DNA from: Mesorhizobium loti
Lineage (GTDB): Bacteria > Pseudomonadota > Alphaproteobacteria > Rhizobiales > Rhizobiaceae
Length of the DNA: 64,000 bases
Direction of reading: 5' to 3'
Assembly (NCBI GenBank): GCA_014189435.1
Contig: CP050293.1
Coordinates: forward strand, 4,903,001 to 4,967,000
The notes beneath the pieces are model-generated. The model was not told the DNA's origin and did not search any database. It saw only the letters and a list, made by a program, of their open reading frames with translations. Of the stretch, positions 35,456 to 43,313 are shown in pieces. The position numbers were made by a program, and so were the translations under genes. Position 1 is the stretch's first letter; each line of letters starts with the position of its first letter.

Positions 35456-35626
35456 CTAGGGTTTTCGCTTCAAAATGTGGGCTTCCCGCAAGATGGATGC
35501 CCAATTCTGCGCCCCAATGAAGGCGATAAGCTCGCGGGCTTGGTCTTCCGTGATGCCGGTATCTTCGACAAGTCGGCGCACAACAAGGCTGTTGCCAGCG
35601 TGCGGCTTGCCTTGCTCATCAACCAT
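35456..35626 (-). CDS. small stress-type protein, paralogous to the C-terminus of 37543
   Basis: A 56-residue protein. The ATG at 35626 has GGAAGGG 8 nt upstream; an earlier in-frame ATG at 35659 lies within the EcfG promoter and so upstream of the predicted transcript. The sequence LVEDTGITEDQARELIAFIG and LREAHILKRKP matches the last 40 residues of the protein at 37543 (GITEAQARELINVIG, LLREARILKARQ). The two therefore share a small helical domain of unknown function. Confidence 0.65.
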   Translation of the reverse strand: MVDEQGKPHAGNSLVVRRLVEDTGITEDQARELIAFIGAQNWASILREAHILKRKP

Positions 35627-35650
35627 TCGGATGTCCCTTCCGTGCGACCC

Positions 35651-35675
35651 AACGGGCATAGCAGAGAAAGGTTCC
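35651..35675 (-). promoter_or_regulatory. EcfG-type promoter of 35626 gene
   Basis: Minus strand: GGAAC (35675-35671), 16 bp, CGTT (35654-35651), a perfect consensus match. The predicted transcript start near 35643 lies 17 nt before the ATG at 35626 and decides that start. Confidence 0.75.
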
Positions 35676-35716
35676 GCTAGCGCTACCTAGCCTTAGGCGG
35701 CTGCGGCAGCAACCGC

Positions 35717-35890
35717 GTCGGATCGATCAACGCGCTAAGATGTTTCGTAATGACGGCCGTGGTAGCCCAGCACAACGACCTCCTCCCCTTCGGATGGACC
35801 GGGGTCTGGTTGTTTTTCGTCATCTCCGGCTACGTCGTGACCCTTGCGATGGTCGGCCGACAGTCTTCACGGCTGGCTGGGGTTACCCTA
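35717..35890 (+). pseudogene. acyltransferase_3-type fragment
   Basis: The frame reads SINALRCFVMTAVVAQHND, LLPFGWTGVWLFFVISGYVV and TLAMVGRQSSRLAG. G-W-x-G-V-x-LFFVISGY is the signature of the first two helices of acyltransferase_3 (OafA/NodX-like) membrane proteins. Only about 58 codons remain of the usual 350, without the rest of the helices. Confidence 0.6.
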
Positions 35891-36094
35891 CTTTGCACGG
35901 ATGACGGTCTTGGATTGGCTGCAGCTACCGCAGACTCCCTTGTCCCGCTCGAAATCGTAGGTGGTGCCGAGTGCGCCTGTGATCTGCGCAACTTGAGCCG
36001 GAGTTACATTCACCGCATCCACGATGCAGCTATCGCAGACAGCCATTGGCTTCCTAGTAGTGATCCATGAATTGATGCGGTGAGCAGCTATCAT
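35888..36094 (-). CDS. small zinc-ribbon-like protein
   Basis: A 68-residue protein started at an ATG preceded by AATGAGGAA. Two CxxC pairs lie about 33 residues apart: AVCDSCIVDAV and GVCGSCSQSKTVIRAK, with a helical segment PAQVAQITGALGTTYDFERD between. This arrangement suggests one zinc site. The EcfG-type promoter at 36199-36223 is about 100 nt upstream, with a strong hairpin in the leader. Stress control and a nucleic-acid role are inferences. Confidence 0.62.
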   Translation of the reverse strand: MIAAHRINSWITTRKPMAVCDSCIVDAVNVTPAQVAQITGALGTTYDFERDKGVCGSCSQSKTVIRAK

Positions 36095-36128
36095 CCATTC
36101 CTCATTCCATTCCCCAATCACACCGAAA

Positions 36129-36158
36129 CCCGCCGCTGCATTCACGCAGCGGCGGGCC
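36129..36158 (-). terminator. strong hairpin in the leader of the zinc-ribbon gene
   Basis: Minus strand: GCCCGCCGCTGC, loop GTGAAT, GCAGCGGCGGG, then TTTC. The 11-12 bp perfect GC stem is terminator-like but the U-tract is short. It lies between the stress promoter (36199) and the ATG (36094), so it may attenuate the transcript or end a roughly 65-nt leader RNA. Confidence 0.5.
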
Positions 36159-36198
36159 TATACGATGCCGGGGGGTTGTGTTTACCCCACACATCTAG

Positions 36199-36223
36199 AA
36201 CTGTTTGAACGCTCTAATGTTCC
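36199..36223 (-). promoter_or_regulatory. EcfG-type promoter of zinc-ribbon gene
   Basis: Minus strand: GGAAC (36223-36219), ATTAGAGCGTTCAAAC (16 bp), AGTT (36202-36199). It drives leftward transcription toward 36094. Confidence 0.7.
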
Positions 36224-36412
36224 GGCTGTATCTTACCTGTGGCCCGCGCCTCTGGCGGAGAACGCGGGCCGACCAAGAACACCCCTTGGCCAGCAGTCCG
36301 AAGGTTTCAAGGACTAGCTGCCGCAGAATCAACAGGCCGCTTCGAACGAAGTTCCGAGCGCAAACGAAAACGCCCGCCACTGTGAGGGCCTTCTGATGGT
36401 TTCAAGTTGTCA

Positions 36413-36586
36413 CTAATTCTTACCGGGCGGAGATCCGATGAATGCGACAACTTTCCCAGAAGCGCTGGAAGTGATCGCAGCTGGGGCTACAGCAGCGGGC
36501 CGACAATGCTCTTGCCGTTCCGCCTCGCTCGGGAAGCGGTCGATTTCAGCCTGTGAAAGTTGCTTGGAAAGTTTGGTCCTGGCCAT
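36413..36586 (-). CDS. possible small basic protein at the end of a stress operon
   Basis: A 57-residue frame (MARTKLSKQLSQAEIDRFPS at the start) follows the 79-residue gene in the same direction. The opening is a charged helix; the rest is low in recognisable structure. No ribosome site stands out. It is listed because of its position; it may be non-coding. A long hairpin (GGCCCGCG ... CGCGGGCC, 36241-36270) lies further downstream. Confidence 0.28.
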   Translation of the reverse strand: MARTKLSKQLSQAEIDRFPSEAERQEHCRPAAVAPAAITSSASGKVVAFIGSPPGKN

Positions 36587-36631
36587 TTTGGCGAACTCCG
36601 CTGGAGGTCGCCCCACTGAGGACAATCAGTC

Positions 36632-36871
36632 CTATTCCTGCCAGCGGTTGTAAACCCCCTTTTTCCCGTCGCGGTACCGCATGGCTTCAAGAATGACCTC
36701 GAATACGCTGCCAACTTCTTCGGAAATTTCACCCGGGAATATACCCTGCCCTTCCGCTGCCTTCATCGCCTGGTCGGCAAGATCGCTGATCGCGGCTGGG
36801 TCATCAGTGAAGGCATTGGGCAGGTGATCGGCCATCCAGTTACCGAGGAAGTTGACGCCGCGCACGCTCAT
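36632..36871 (-). CDS. small stress-operon protein, paralogue of 37328
   Basis: A 79-residue protein whose ATG overlaps the stop of the preceding gene (ATGA). It opens MSVRGVNFLGNWMADHLPNA and later has EISEEVGSVFEVILEAM. The protein at 37328 opens MSMRGTNFLHKWISSNVPE and has EIEEDTGSVYETILDAI, so they are paralogues. The family is unrecognised. It is the second gene of an operon under the EcfG-type promoter at 37225. Confidence 0.68.
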   Translation of the reverse strand: MSVRGVNFLGNWMADHLPNAFTDDPAAISDLADQAMKAAEGQGIFPGEISEEVGSVFEVILEAMRYRDGKKGVYNRWQE

Positions 36872-37191
36872 TTTTTGGTGCCCTTCAGCGCGCGCCCGTC
36901 ACGCTTTATCTTTGGGGTGATCGTCTCGACCCGCACCTTTTCGCTGATGTCCTTCGTTGCCTGGTTAGCAGCCCCCGGCGCATCAGCAGCTGCAGCAGTG
37001 GCTGCGACCTTTTGGGCATGCTCCGTAGCGATCTTAAGCAGACCCGTAGCCGTTTCTTGTGACGTCCATCCCTGAGCCTCCGAGGCCCTCACCAAGGCCG
37101 CGAACGCGGCTTCCAAGGCCACTTCACAGTTGATCTCACGGTCTGGGTTTCCCTCTGGCAGTATCGGTGGTTCAACGGAGGATTGGGGCAT
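36868..37191 (-). CDS. small hypothetical protein, first gene of a stress operon
   Basis: A 107-residue protein. CTAGGAGATAAAAG precedes the ATG and the EcfG-type promoter lies about 30 nt above it. The middle is an Ala-rich helix (LKIATEHAQKVAATAAAADA), the end is strongly basic (KIKRDGRALKGTKK). I do not recognise the family. Tight promoter spacing and overlap with the next gene support expression as an operon. Confidence 0.66.
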   Translation of the reverse strand: MPQSSVEPPILPEGNPDREINCEVALEAAFAALVRASEAQGWTSQETATGLLKIATEHAQKVAATAAAADAPGAANQATKDISEKVRVETITPKIKRDGRALKGTKK

Positions 37192-37224
37192 GGTCTGGCT
37201 TTTATCTCCTAGGTCGCAAGCACA

Positions 37225-37249
37225 AACTGTTAGAACTCGCTAATGTTCC
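37225..37249 (-). promoter_or_regulatory. EcfG-type promoter of the 37191-36632 operon
   Basis: Minus strand: GGAAC (37249-37245), ATTAGCGAGTTCTAAC (16 bp), AGTT (37228-37225). The predicted start site is about 25 nt before the ATG at 37191. Confidence 0.72.
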
Positions 37250-37327
37250 GTCGCCTTTCTTATTGCCAGGGGCGCGAAGATCAGCGCGGCTCGCGTAGGG
37301 CCCGACGCCTGAGCTAAGCGCTCGCCA

Positions 37328-37543
37328 TTATCGGCCGGCATCATGGTGGACTATCGCGTCGAGAATCGTCTCATAGACGCTGCCCGTATCTTCCTCGATC
37401 TCGGCGCTGTTGATCCCGAGCGCCTTGGCGTCGGCGAACAGCTTTTGCGTCAGCTCGGCGACTGAGATGATGTCGGCGCCGACCGTCTCCGGGACATTGC
37501 TGGAAATCCACTTGTGAAGAAAGTTGGTCCCGCGCATGCTCAT
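37328..37543 (-). CDS. small stress-operon protein, paralogue of 36632
   Basis: A 71-residue protein. The ATG at 37543 overlaps the stop of the DUF982-type gene (TGATG), implying coupled translation. It shares RGTNFLHKW and the distal GSVYETILDAIVHHD with the 79-residue protein at 36632. The repeated gene order (helical protein, then NFL-W protein) suggests duplication of a two-gene unit. Confidence 0.68.
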   Translation of the reverse strand: MSMRGTNFLHKWISSNVPETVGADIISVAELTQKLFADAKALGINSAEIEEDTGSVYETILDAIVHHDAGR

Positions 37544-37980
37544 CACTGCCGCGCCTTCAATATTCTGGCCTCTCGCAGCAATGATGCTCGATCCGTGCCA
37601 ATCACATTGATCAGTTCACGAGCCTGCGCTTCGGTGATGCCGGCTTCCCGCGCAACGAATCGGACGAGAAAATCCTCTTGCTCCTCCCTATCCCCGCGGT
37701 CGCGTCGTTTCTCATCGCCGATGTAGGACGACTTGGACTGCTCGAGTGAGCGGGGCAATGGAGGGTCGTCTTGTACCGAAACAGCTTTCACATTCAGGCC
37801 AACCTCCTTGGCAGCCGCCAGAAAGGCTCGCCGAGCATTCCCAACGTCCTCGGCTGTAGTCAGGGGGCCCGTGCAAGCCTGCAGTGCTGCCCGGTAACTT
37901 GGTCCGTGCGATTCAGGCCAGCGCTCCATCATGAAGATGGCGGCCTCGGACACGCTGCTCAAAGTACGAAATTTGCCCAC
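37543..37980 (-). CDS. DUF982-type protein with added C-terminal domain
   Basis: A 145-residue protein. Residues 10-65 fit DUF982: VSEAAIFMMERWPESHGPSY, LQACTGPLTTAEDVGNARRA and FLAAAKEVGLNV. After a charged linker comes the domain shared with 35456: FVAREAGITEAQARELINVI and LLREARILKARQ. DUF982 proteins are abundant in rhizobia and their role is unknown. The EcfG-type promoter at 38056 lies about 75 nt upstream. Confidence 0.75.
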   Translation of the reverse strand: MGKFRTLSSVSEAAIFMMERWPESHGPSYRAALQACTGPLTTAEDVGNARRAFLAAAKEVGLNVKAVSVQDDPPLPRSLEQSKSSYIGDEKRRDRGDREEQEDFLVRFVAREAGITEAQARELINVIGTDRASLLREARILKARQ

Positions 37981-38055
37981 CGCTTCGGTCTCAACGATAA
38001 TTGGAACTGCAAAAAAGGGTCGTGCATGGATACCCCCTGGGCAATGCCAGAACCG

Positions 38056-38080
38056 AACGGGGGAGCGCTGTTTTCGTTCC
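38056..38080 (-). promoter_or_regulatory. EcfG-type promoter of the DUF982 operon
   Basis: Minus strand: GGAAC (38080-38076), 16 bp, CGTT (38059-38056), a perfect consensus match, directed at the gene starting at 37980. Confidence 0.72.
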
Positions 38081-38160
38081 GGTCGACGCGAGAAAAGCAG
38101 ATGGGACTGTGCGTCAATAGGCGTGTAGACGGTTCGCGGGCTGATCGATAAACAGAACCA

Positions 38161-38376
38161 ATGAACAGCAAGCGGCTAGATCACAAACTCGACTGCAAAG
38201 CCTGTGGGACAATCCGGATGGATATCCCAGAAAACGCCGAAGAGCACACCGCTATTCATTGCAGCAGTTGCGGCGCCTACATAGGCGAATGGGGTGAGCT
38301 TCAGGATGACTTTCAAAAGCAAGCGGGACGCACGGAAGCCTTCGACTTGAACCACGGCAACATCATCAAAAAGTAG
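38161..38376 (+). CDS. small zinc-ribbon protein
   Basis: A 71-residue protein with two CxxC knuckles: LDCKACGTIRMDIPENAEEH and TAIHCSSCGAYIGEWGEL. The spacing (about 21 residues) fits one zinc ribbon. Similar short proteins occur widely in rhizobia, usually unnamed. No stress promoter was identified in front of it. The ribosome site is weak. Confidence 0.7.
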   Translation: MNSKRLDHKLDCKACGTIRMDIPENAEEHTAIHCSSCGAYIGEWGELQDDFQKQAGRTEAFDLNHGNIIKK

Positions 38377-38679
38377 CGTTCAGAACCTTCGTTGCGTCCT
38401 CAATTCGCCGCAGCAGGATCAAGGAGTACGCTTCCTGTCCGCGCGTGGGAGCGAACGCGCCTTTACAGGCCCAGCGGCAGCCTTGAATGCGTTATCAGGT
38501 CCGCCTCGTCAGTCACGCCGGCCATTTGGTCGGCGATGATCCGAGAGGCTAGTCTGACCTGCTCGTCAGCTGTTTATCTTGGTGATCCACTCGTTGGCGT
38601 AGGACAGCGGCTAAAGCTGTTCCTGCAGCCCCTGCAGCGTGCCAAAAACGCCGAGCCCGCCGCCGGCACCAAAAGAGTC
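38377..38679. other. gap with a possible short gene tail
   Basis: No full gene is visible. On the minus strand, about 38470-38575 reads DEQVRLASRIIADQMAGVTD then LITHSRLPLGL and a stop, which looks like a protein tail, but it is preceded in frame by a stop and has no start codon. A frameshifted small gene is possible. Confidence 0.3.
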
Positions 38680-40146
38680 TCAAACCGTCACTAGTTTCTT
38701 CACCTGCTTCAAGTCGTCTAGGAACCGCTCTCGTTCTGCTTCCTTGGCGGCCGGCTCCTGAATGCGCAGGATGAAAGAAGGGTGGATCGTGATGAACACG
38801 CGCAAGCCATCCTCGCGCTCGACAACCTGGCCGCGCAATGTCGTGACCGGGATCGCGTTGCCCAGTAGTGACAACGCCGCCGTTGCGCCGAGCGCCACCG
38901 CAAGGTCGGGCTTGATCAGCTCGAATTCCCGATCAATCCACCAGCGGCAGGCTTGGACCTCGCCGGCATTCGGCTTGGAGTGGATGCGACGCTTGCCGCG
39001 CGGCTCGAACTTGAAATGCTTGACCGCGTTGGTGACGTAGACCTTCTGCCGGTCGACCCCAGCATCGTCCAGTATCGCATCGAACACCTTGCCTGCCGGC
39101 CCGACGAAAGGCTTGCCGGCGAGATCTTCCTGATCGCCCGGTTGTTCGCCGACGAAAACCACCCTCGCGTTGCCAGGCCCTTCGCCGAACACGGTCTGCG
39201 TCGCTTCGCGCCACAGCGGACAGCGACTGCAACCCTTCGCCAGTTCGCGCAGTTCGAAAACAGTTCTGGCCTCGTCCTCCACCACCCTGGCAGGCTCACG
39301 CTTCGGCCAATGCCTTGCCTGCACCTTCGCGTAGTGTGGCGCCGGCGTTGTCGGCATTCTGGCAATCATATCCTTGGTGGCCTTGTCCGCTCCCGAGATC
39401 AGTTCTGGAATGAGCGACGCCTCGGGAAGGTTCCGCCAATATTTCTTCGGCATCTCCTTCTGCATGGCTTTCACCTTGAGCCGCGCCGGATTGAAGATGC
39501 TCGCGAAATAGGTCAGCCACAGCGCCTCGGTATCGTCTTCAGCCGGCGCTTGGCCCTGGGCAGCGCCCCGGCCGATGGCCAACCTTTCGCCATCCCAGTC
39601 GGCGGACGCATGTGGCGTCAAAATGGTCCAGCGCATGCCGGTGAAGCGTTTGACAAAGAAAGCCGCGTTGCGCTCGACGATGAAATGGTCCGGCTCGAAC
39701 CAGGCTACATAGCGCTCCTCGTTGCCACCGCCGATCTTCCGAAACCGCACGAAGGCGCGCATCTTGTGGATGTCGCGGCGTATCGCTTTCACCATGGTTT
39801 CGAGGCGCCTGGTGTCGGCATCCGATGCTATGGCCAGCAGTTTGGGCTCGGTGCGCAGTCGCCAGAGCAACCGATAGAGAAAAGCGAACCGTGTGGGGTC
39901 GGAATGGCAGAAGGCCGTTTCGGCATGGTCGATGAACGCGCGTGGAACGTCGAGCCGGGCACCGCTGGGAATAGCGGGCAATCTATTGTCGTGCAGAGCC
40001 CGACCGAGCTCGACCTGCCAGCTAATGTCCTCCGGCCTGACCTCGTTCAGCGCTAACCGCCGTGCCGCATCGCGCCAGCCGGCAAAATCGGTCTCGCTGC
40101 CTAGCTGCACGCTGTAACGGGCAAGGTTGAGCTGAGCCGGCTGCAT
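38680..40146 (-). CDS. UdgX-type uracil-DNA glycosylase fused to a DUF4130 domain
   Basis: A 488-residue, two-domain protein. The N-terminal half is the DUF4130 module that accompanies the radical SAM repair partner (FAFLYRLLWRLRTEPKLLAI, RRDIHKMRAFVRFRKI, ERYVAWFEPDHFI). The C-terminal half is a family 4-like UDG: GCSRCPLWREATQTVFGEGP, GEQPGDQEDLAGKPFVGPAG, TNAVKHFKFEPRGKRRIHSK and IHPSFILR. KRRIHSKP is the UdgX loop whose His forms a covalent bond to DNA after uracil removal. It starts 2 bp after the radical SAM stop. Confidence 0.92.
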   Translation of the reverse strand: MQPAQLNLARYSVQLGSETDFAGWRDAARRLALNEVRPEDISWQVELGRALHDNRLPAIPSGARLDVPRAFIDHAETAFCHSDPTRFAFLYRLLWRLRTEPKLLAIASDADTRRLETMVKAIRRDIHKMRAFVRFRKIGGGNEERYVAWFEPDHFIVERNAAFFVKRFTGMRWTILTPHASADWDGERLAIGRGAAQGQAPAEDDTEALWLTYFASIFNPARLKVKAMQKEMPKKYWRNLPEASLIPELISGADKATKDMIARMPTTPAPHYAKVQARHWPKREPARVVEDEARTVFELRELAKGCSRCPLWREATQTVFGEGPGNARVVFVGEQPGDQEDLAGKPFVGPAGKVFDAILDDAGVDRQKVYVTNAVKHFKFEPRGKRRIHSKPNAGEVQACRWWIDREFELIKPDLAVALGATAALSLLGNAIPVTTLRGQVVEREDGLRVFITIHPSFILRIQEPAAKEAERERFLDDLKQVKKLVTV

Positions 40147-40148
40147 GG

Positions 40149-41384
40149 TCAAAACAGTGACAGCTGTTCGCAGGAGCGCACGATGGTGTCGCGCAGCCCG
40201 GCCTTGTCCGTCAGCCCGCCCGGCGACCAGCCTTCGGCGATGATGAAGGGCCGCAGCTTGGCAATCGATTGACACAGGCGCCCGACATCTTCGAGCCGCA
40301 GCCGCCGGTGGCGGCGGGTCTCCAGGATTTTCGCGATCACCTTGGTGCCGAGGCCCGGCACGCGCAGCAGGGCTTCGCGGTTGGCGCGGTTGATGTCGAC
40401 CGGGAACTGTCCTCTGTTGCGCAGCGCCCAGGCCAGTTTTGGGTCGATGGCGAGGTCGAGCATGCCGTCGCTGCTGCCGGCCAGGATCTCCGGCTGGGAG
40501 AACCCATAGAAGCGCATCAGCCAGTCGGCCTGATAAAGCCGGTGCTCGCGCATCAAAGGCGGCTTCTGCAGCGGTAGCGACGATGAGGAATCCGGGATCG
40601 GGCTGAACGCGGAATAATAGACGCGCCGCAGATGGTAGCTCCCATAGAGCCGTGCGCTGGTGTGCAATATGCCGTCGTCCGAGGTCTTGTCGGCGCCAAT
40701 GATCATCTGCGTCGACTGGCCACCCGGCGCGAAGCGCTCGCGCTTCTTGGTCCGCATCGTCGGCTCGGCTTTCTCCTCCATCTTCTGGCGCAGCTTGGCC
40801 ATCGAAAGCCGGATCGTTTCCGGCTTCTTCTCCGGCGCCAGCCTTTTCACACCTTCATCGGTGGGCAGTTCGACATTGATCGACAGGCGGTCGGCATAGA
40901 GCCCCGCCTTCTCGACCAGTTCAGCCGAGCTTTCGGGGATGGTTTTCAGATGAATGTAGCCAGAAAACTTCTCTTCCAGCCGCAGCCGCCGCGCCACCTC
41001 CACCATCTCGCCCATTGTCTCGTCCGGCGAGCGGATGACGCCTGACGACAAGAACAGGCCCTCGATGTAGTTGCGTCGATAGAAATCCATGGTCAGCTTC
41101 ACCACTTCGTCAATGCTGAAGCGGGCGCGGCGCACATTCGAGGACGAGCGGTTGATGCAATAGCTGCAATCGTAGATGCAGAAATTGGTGAGCAGGATCT
41201 TCAAGAGCGAAATGCAGCGGCCGTCCGGCGCGTAGGAATGGCAGATGCCCATGCCTTCGGTGGAGCCGATGCCGCCGGATTTTAGCGAATCGCGCTTTGC
41301 CGAACCCGACGAGGCGCAAGAGGCGTCGTATTTGGCGGCGTCGGACAGGATTGCGAGCTTTTCGCGGACAGGAACTGCTGACAT
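40149..41384 (-). CDS. putative DNA modification/repair radical SAM protein
   Basis: A 411-residue protein. The cluster motif is Cys-x3-Cys-x2-Cys in TNFCIYDCSYCINRSS, and SSGVIRSPDETM and the helix-hairpin-helix near the C-terminus (LLRVPGLGTKVIAKILETRR) fit the family paired with DUF4130-UDG proteins. The reaction is not established; association with DNA repair rests on this partnership and on the HhH. A LexA box overlaps the region just before its ATG. Confidence 0.9.
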   Translation of the reverse strand: MSAVPVREKLAILSDAAKYDASCASSGSAKRDSLKSGGIGSTEGMGICHSYAPDGRCISLLKILLTNFCIYDCSYCINRSSSNVRRARFSIDEVVKLTMDFYRRNYIEGLFLSSGVIRSPDETMGEMVEVARRLRLEEKFSGYIHLKTIPESSAELVEKAGLYADRLSINVELPTDEGVKRLAPEKKPETIRLSMAKLRQKMEEKAEPTMRTKKRERFAPGGQSTQMIIGADKTSDDGILHTSARLYGSYHLRRVYYSAFSPIPDSSSSLPLQKPPLMREHRLYQADWLMRFYGFSQPEILAGSSDGMLDLAIDPKLAWALRNRGQFPVDINRANREALLRVPGLGTKVIAKILETRRHRRLRLEDVGRLCQSIAKLRPFIIAEGWSPGGLTDKAGLRDTIVRSCEQLSLF

Positions 41385-41386
41385 AA

Positions 41387-41401
41387 GTTCATGATATGTT
41401 C
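41387..41401. promoter_or_regulatory. LexA (SOS) box
   Basis: The sequence GTTCATGATATGTTC is an exact GTTC-N7-GTTC, the established LexA operator of alphaproteobacteria. It lies 2 bp upstream of the radical SAM start codon, so LexA should block the radical SAM/UdgX operon until DNA damage. Confidence 0.82.
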
Positions 41402-41482
41402 TATGCAGCTGTCACGCTATTGCATTTGACGTAGTCGGTGAAAAAGTGATCGGCGGCCGGCCACTCTTAAAGTTCCTTAAGG

Positions 41483-41699
41483 GTCATCGCCGATCTGCTG
41501 ACATAGTCGGCCGCGCGTGATTTCGTCGCCGATGCCTTCGCCCATTGTAAGTTCACCGGCTACGTCGACGCGGCGAAACAGCTGTTCGACAAAGCCGAAT
41601 CCGGGCCGCGAAGGAATCTTTGTGCTCTCGGGCACAAACGATATCGCGACTTTTCTAGCAAAGTTTTGGAGCCGCGAACCGAAGGTGAAAATGTCCTGA
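41483..41699 (+). pseudogene. catalase (katE-type) C-terminal remnant
   Basis: The frame from 41483 reads VIADLL, a stop, then [20 protein letters not shown]. This matches residues near the end of the catalase at 61116 ([20 protein letters not shown]). After a frame change it continues IFVLSGTNDIATFLAKFW and REPKVKMS, the same ending as that catalase. An internal stop and a frameshift make it a dead fragment of about 70 codons. Confidence 0.75.
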
Positions 41700-41769
41700 C
41701 ACCACCGGGGTCGGTCTTGGCTGTACATTTTCTCGAATTTCACGGGCGATAGAGTTGACGCCTCGCCTT

Positions 41770-42981
41770 CTAACGACCGAATGCGAACAGCTCTGTATCG
41801 GTGTCATCGGCGCCGCCAATTGCGGAGGAAACGATCTCGGAGGCGATCTGCGAGAAGGTGATGCCGTTGCCGCCATAACCCATCACCGCATGAAGGCGCG
41901 GATGCTGCGGCAGCGCGCCGATATAGGGCAGTCCCGTGGTCGTGGTGCCAAAGGACCCGGCCCAGGCGAATTCAGGCCCGGTGTCCAGATGCGGAAACAG
42001 TCGCCCGAGTTTTTCGGCGATTCGTGCAGCCTTATCGGCCGTCAATGAATCGCGAAGGTCCTCGTTGGTGAAATCCTCGTCCTCGCCGCCGCAGATAACG
42101 CGACCGTCCGCTGTCGCACGCATATAGAGATAGGGTTCAGATGCTTCCCAGATGAAGGCGGCGCCCGGCCAGATGTTGCGCGGCTGTCGACGGGTGCCGA
42201 TCGCCCATGTCGAGATGATGCGGTGTGCTGTCGCCGGCACGATGTCGGTCAGTTCGAAGCCTGTTGCCAGCACCACATGTTTCGCAGTGATGGTCGGGCC
42301 GAGGCTGCTGCCGACAACGACCTCGTCGCGACTGTCCTCGATGGTTGTCGCCTCGACCGGTGCATAAAACCGTGCTTTGCGCGCCCGCGACTTGAGCAGC
42401 AGGCCGGCGGTGAGCTTGCGTGGATCAAGCGCGAGGTTGTCATGGCTGAGAATGGCCGCGGCACGGTCGATGCCGAATTTTTCCGCCAATGGTTCATGGC
42501 TCAGGTAGGTTGCACCGATGCCCGCCTGCCTGCGGGCTTCCGCTTCCTCGTGCAATTGCGAAGGTCCGAGCGCGTTGCCCGAGAGATAGAGCGACTGGAT
42601 GCAGGTAGAGCCGCAGTCGATGCCCAGTTCGGCGATGCGTCCACGGAGGTTCAGCACGGCAAGCCGCGAGCGCCGCCACGCCTTTTCCGCAGAGGCTCGG
42701 CCGATCATGCGCGAAAGTTTTATCAGCGGCTGGTCGATCTCGAACTGCACGAGCGCCGTCGTTGCCGGAGTCGAGCCTTTCAGCGGGCCGCGCCGGTCGA
42801 TCACGATCACCGAATGGCCGTAGCGCGTCAGCGCGTCCGCCATCATGGCGCCGCTGATGCCCATGCCGACAATCAGCACGTCGGTCTTCACGTCGCGCGC
42901 GAGTTTTTCGACGGGCACCGCAGGCGCCCGGTAGGCGAACCAGACCGGCCGGCCGCTTGTGAGATCGAGCTTGCGGGGCAT
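41770..42981 (-). CDS. FAD-dependent oxidoreductase (DadA/GlpD-like)
   Basis: A 403-residue flavoprotein. AGGAGA precedes the ATG at 42981. The FAD-binding Rossmann motif is DVLIVGMGISGAMMADALTR (GxGxxG), followed by VIVIDRRG with its terminal acidic region. The C-terminal signature is FAWAGSFGTTTTGLPYIGAL and MGYGGNGITFSQIA. These belong to the DAO family that oxidises amines or amino acids. The substrate is unknown. A terminator of the upstream gene separates it from DUF3309. Confidence 0.88.
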   Translation of the reverse strand: MPRKLDLTSGRPVWFAYRAPAVPVEKLARDVKTDVLIVGMGISGAMMADALTRYGHSVIVIDRRGPLKGSTPATTALVQFEIDQPLIKLSRMIGRASAEKAWRRSRLAVLNLRGRIAELGIDCGSTCIQSLYLSGNALGPSQLHEEAEARRQAGIGATYLSHEPLAEKFGIDRAAAILSHDNLALDPRKLTAGLLLKSRARKARFYAPVEATTIEDSRDEVVVGSSLGPTITAKHVVLATGFELTDIVPATAHRIISTWAIGTRRQPRNIWPGAAFIWEASEPYLYMRATADGRVICGGEDEDFTNEDLRDSLTADKAARIAEKLGRLFPHLDTGPEFAWAGSFGTTTTGLPYIGALPQHPRLHAVMGYGGNGITFSQIASEIVSSAIGGADDTDTELFAFGR

Positions 42982-43022
42982 GACAATCTCCTGGAGGAGC
43001 CGTTGCCGAACTGGCGGCTCCG

Positions 43023-43057
43023 ACAAAAAGCCCGCCGCGCCTGAGACGCAGCGGGCC
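43023..43057 (-). terminator. intrinsic terminator after the DUF3309 gene
   Basis: Minus strand: GCCCGCTGCG (43056-43047), loop, CGCGGCGGGC (43039-43030), then TTTTTGTC. A 10-bp stem with a U-tract, 23 bp downstream of the DUF3309 stop. Confidence 0.75.
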
Positions 43058-43079
43058 GAACTATCGCTGCAAGTGGGGG

Positions 43080-43244
43080 CTAGATGCGCCCGAGAACAAC
43101 GAGAATGATCACGATCAGCAGCACCAAACCGATGCCACCACCGCCGTAGTAGCCGGTCCCGTAGAACGGCCCGCCGCCCAAGCCGCTGAAGCCACCTAGC
43201 AAGGCAATGATCAGAATGATGATGAGAATGGTACCCAGACCCAT
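43080..43244 (-). CDS. DUF3309 small membrane protein
   Basis: A 54-residue protein: MGLGTILIIILIIALLGGFS, a Gly/Tyr-rich turn (GGGPFYGTGYYGGGG), then IGLVLLIVIILVVLGRI. Two hydrophobic helices around a glycine loop define DUF3309. GAGGAAAA precedes the ATG. Transcription is from the EcfG-type promoter at 43314 and ends at the hairpin at 43023. Function is unknown; stress induction is inferred. Confidence 0.85.
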   Translation of the reverse strand: MGLGTILIIILIIALLGGFSGLGGGPFYGTGYYGGGGIGLVLLIVIILVVLGRI

Positions 43245-43313
43245 AGTTTTCCTCCATCAGCGGGCGCTATCGCGCGTTGCACAGCGCATTTTTCCGCTGT
43301 TGATCAGCATATG

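Noticed and set aside
36241..36270. GGCCCGCG/CGCGGGCC hairpin as a terminator
   Set aside because: The stem is only 8 bp with a long loop and no U-tract follows on either strand.
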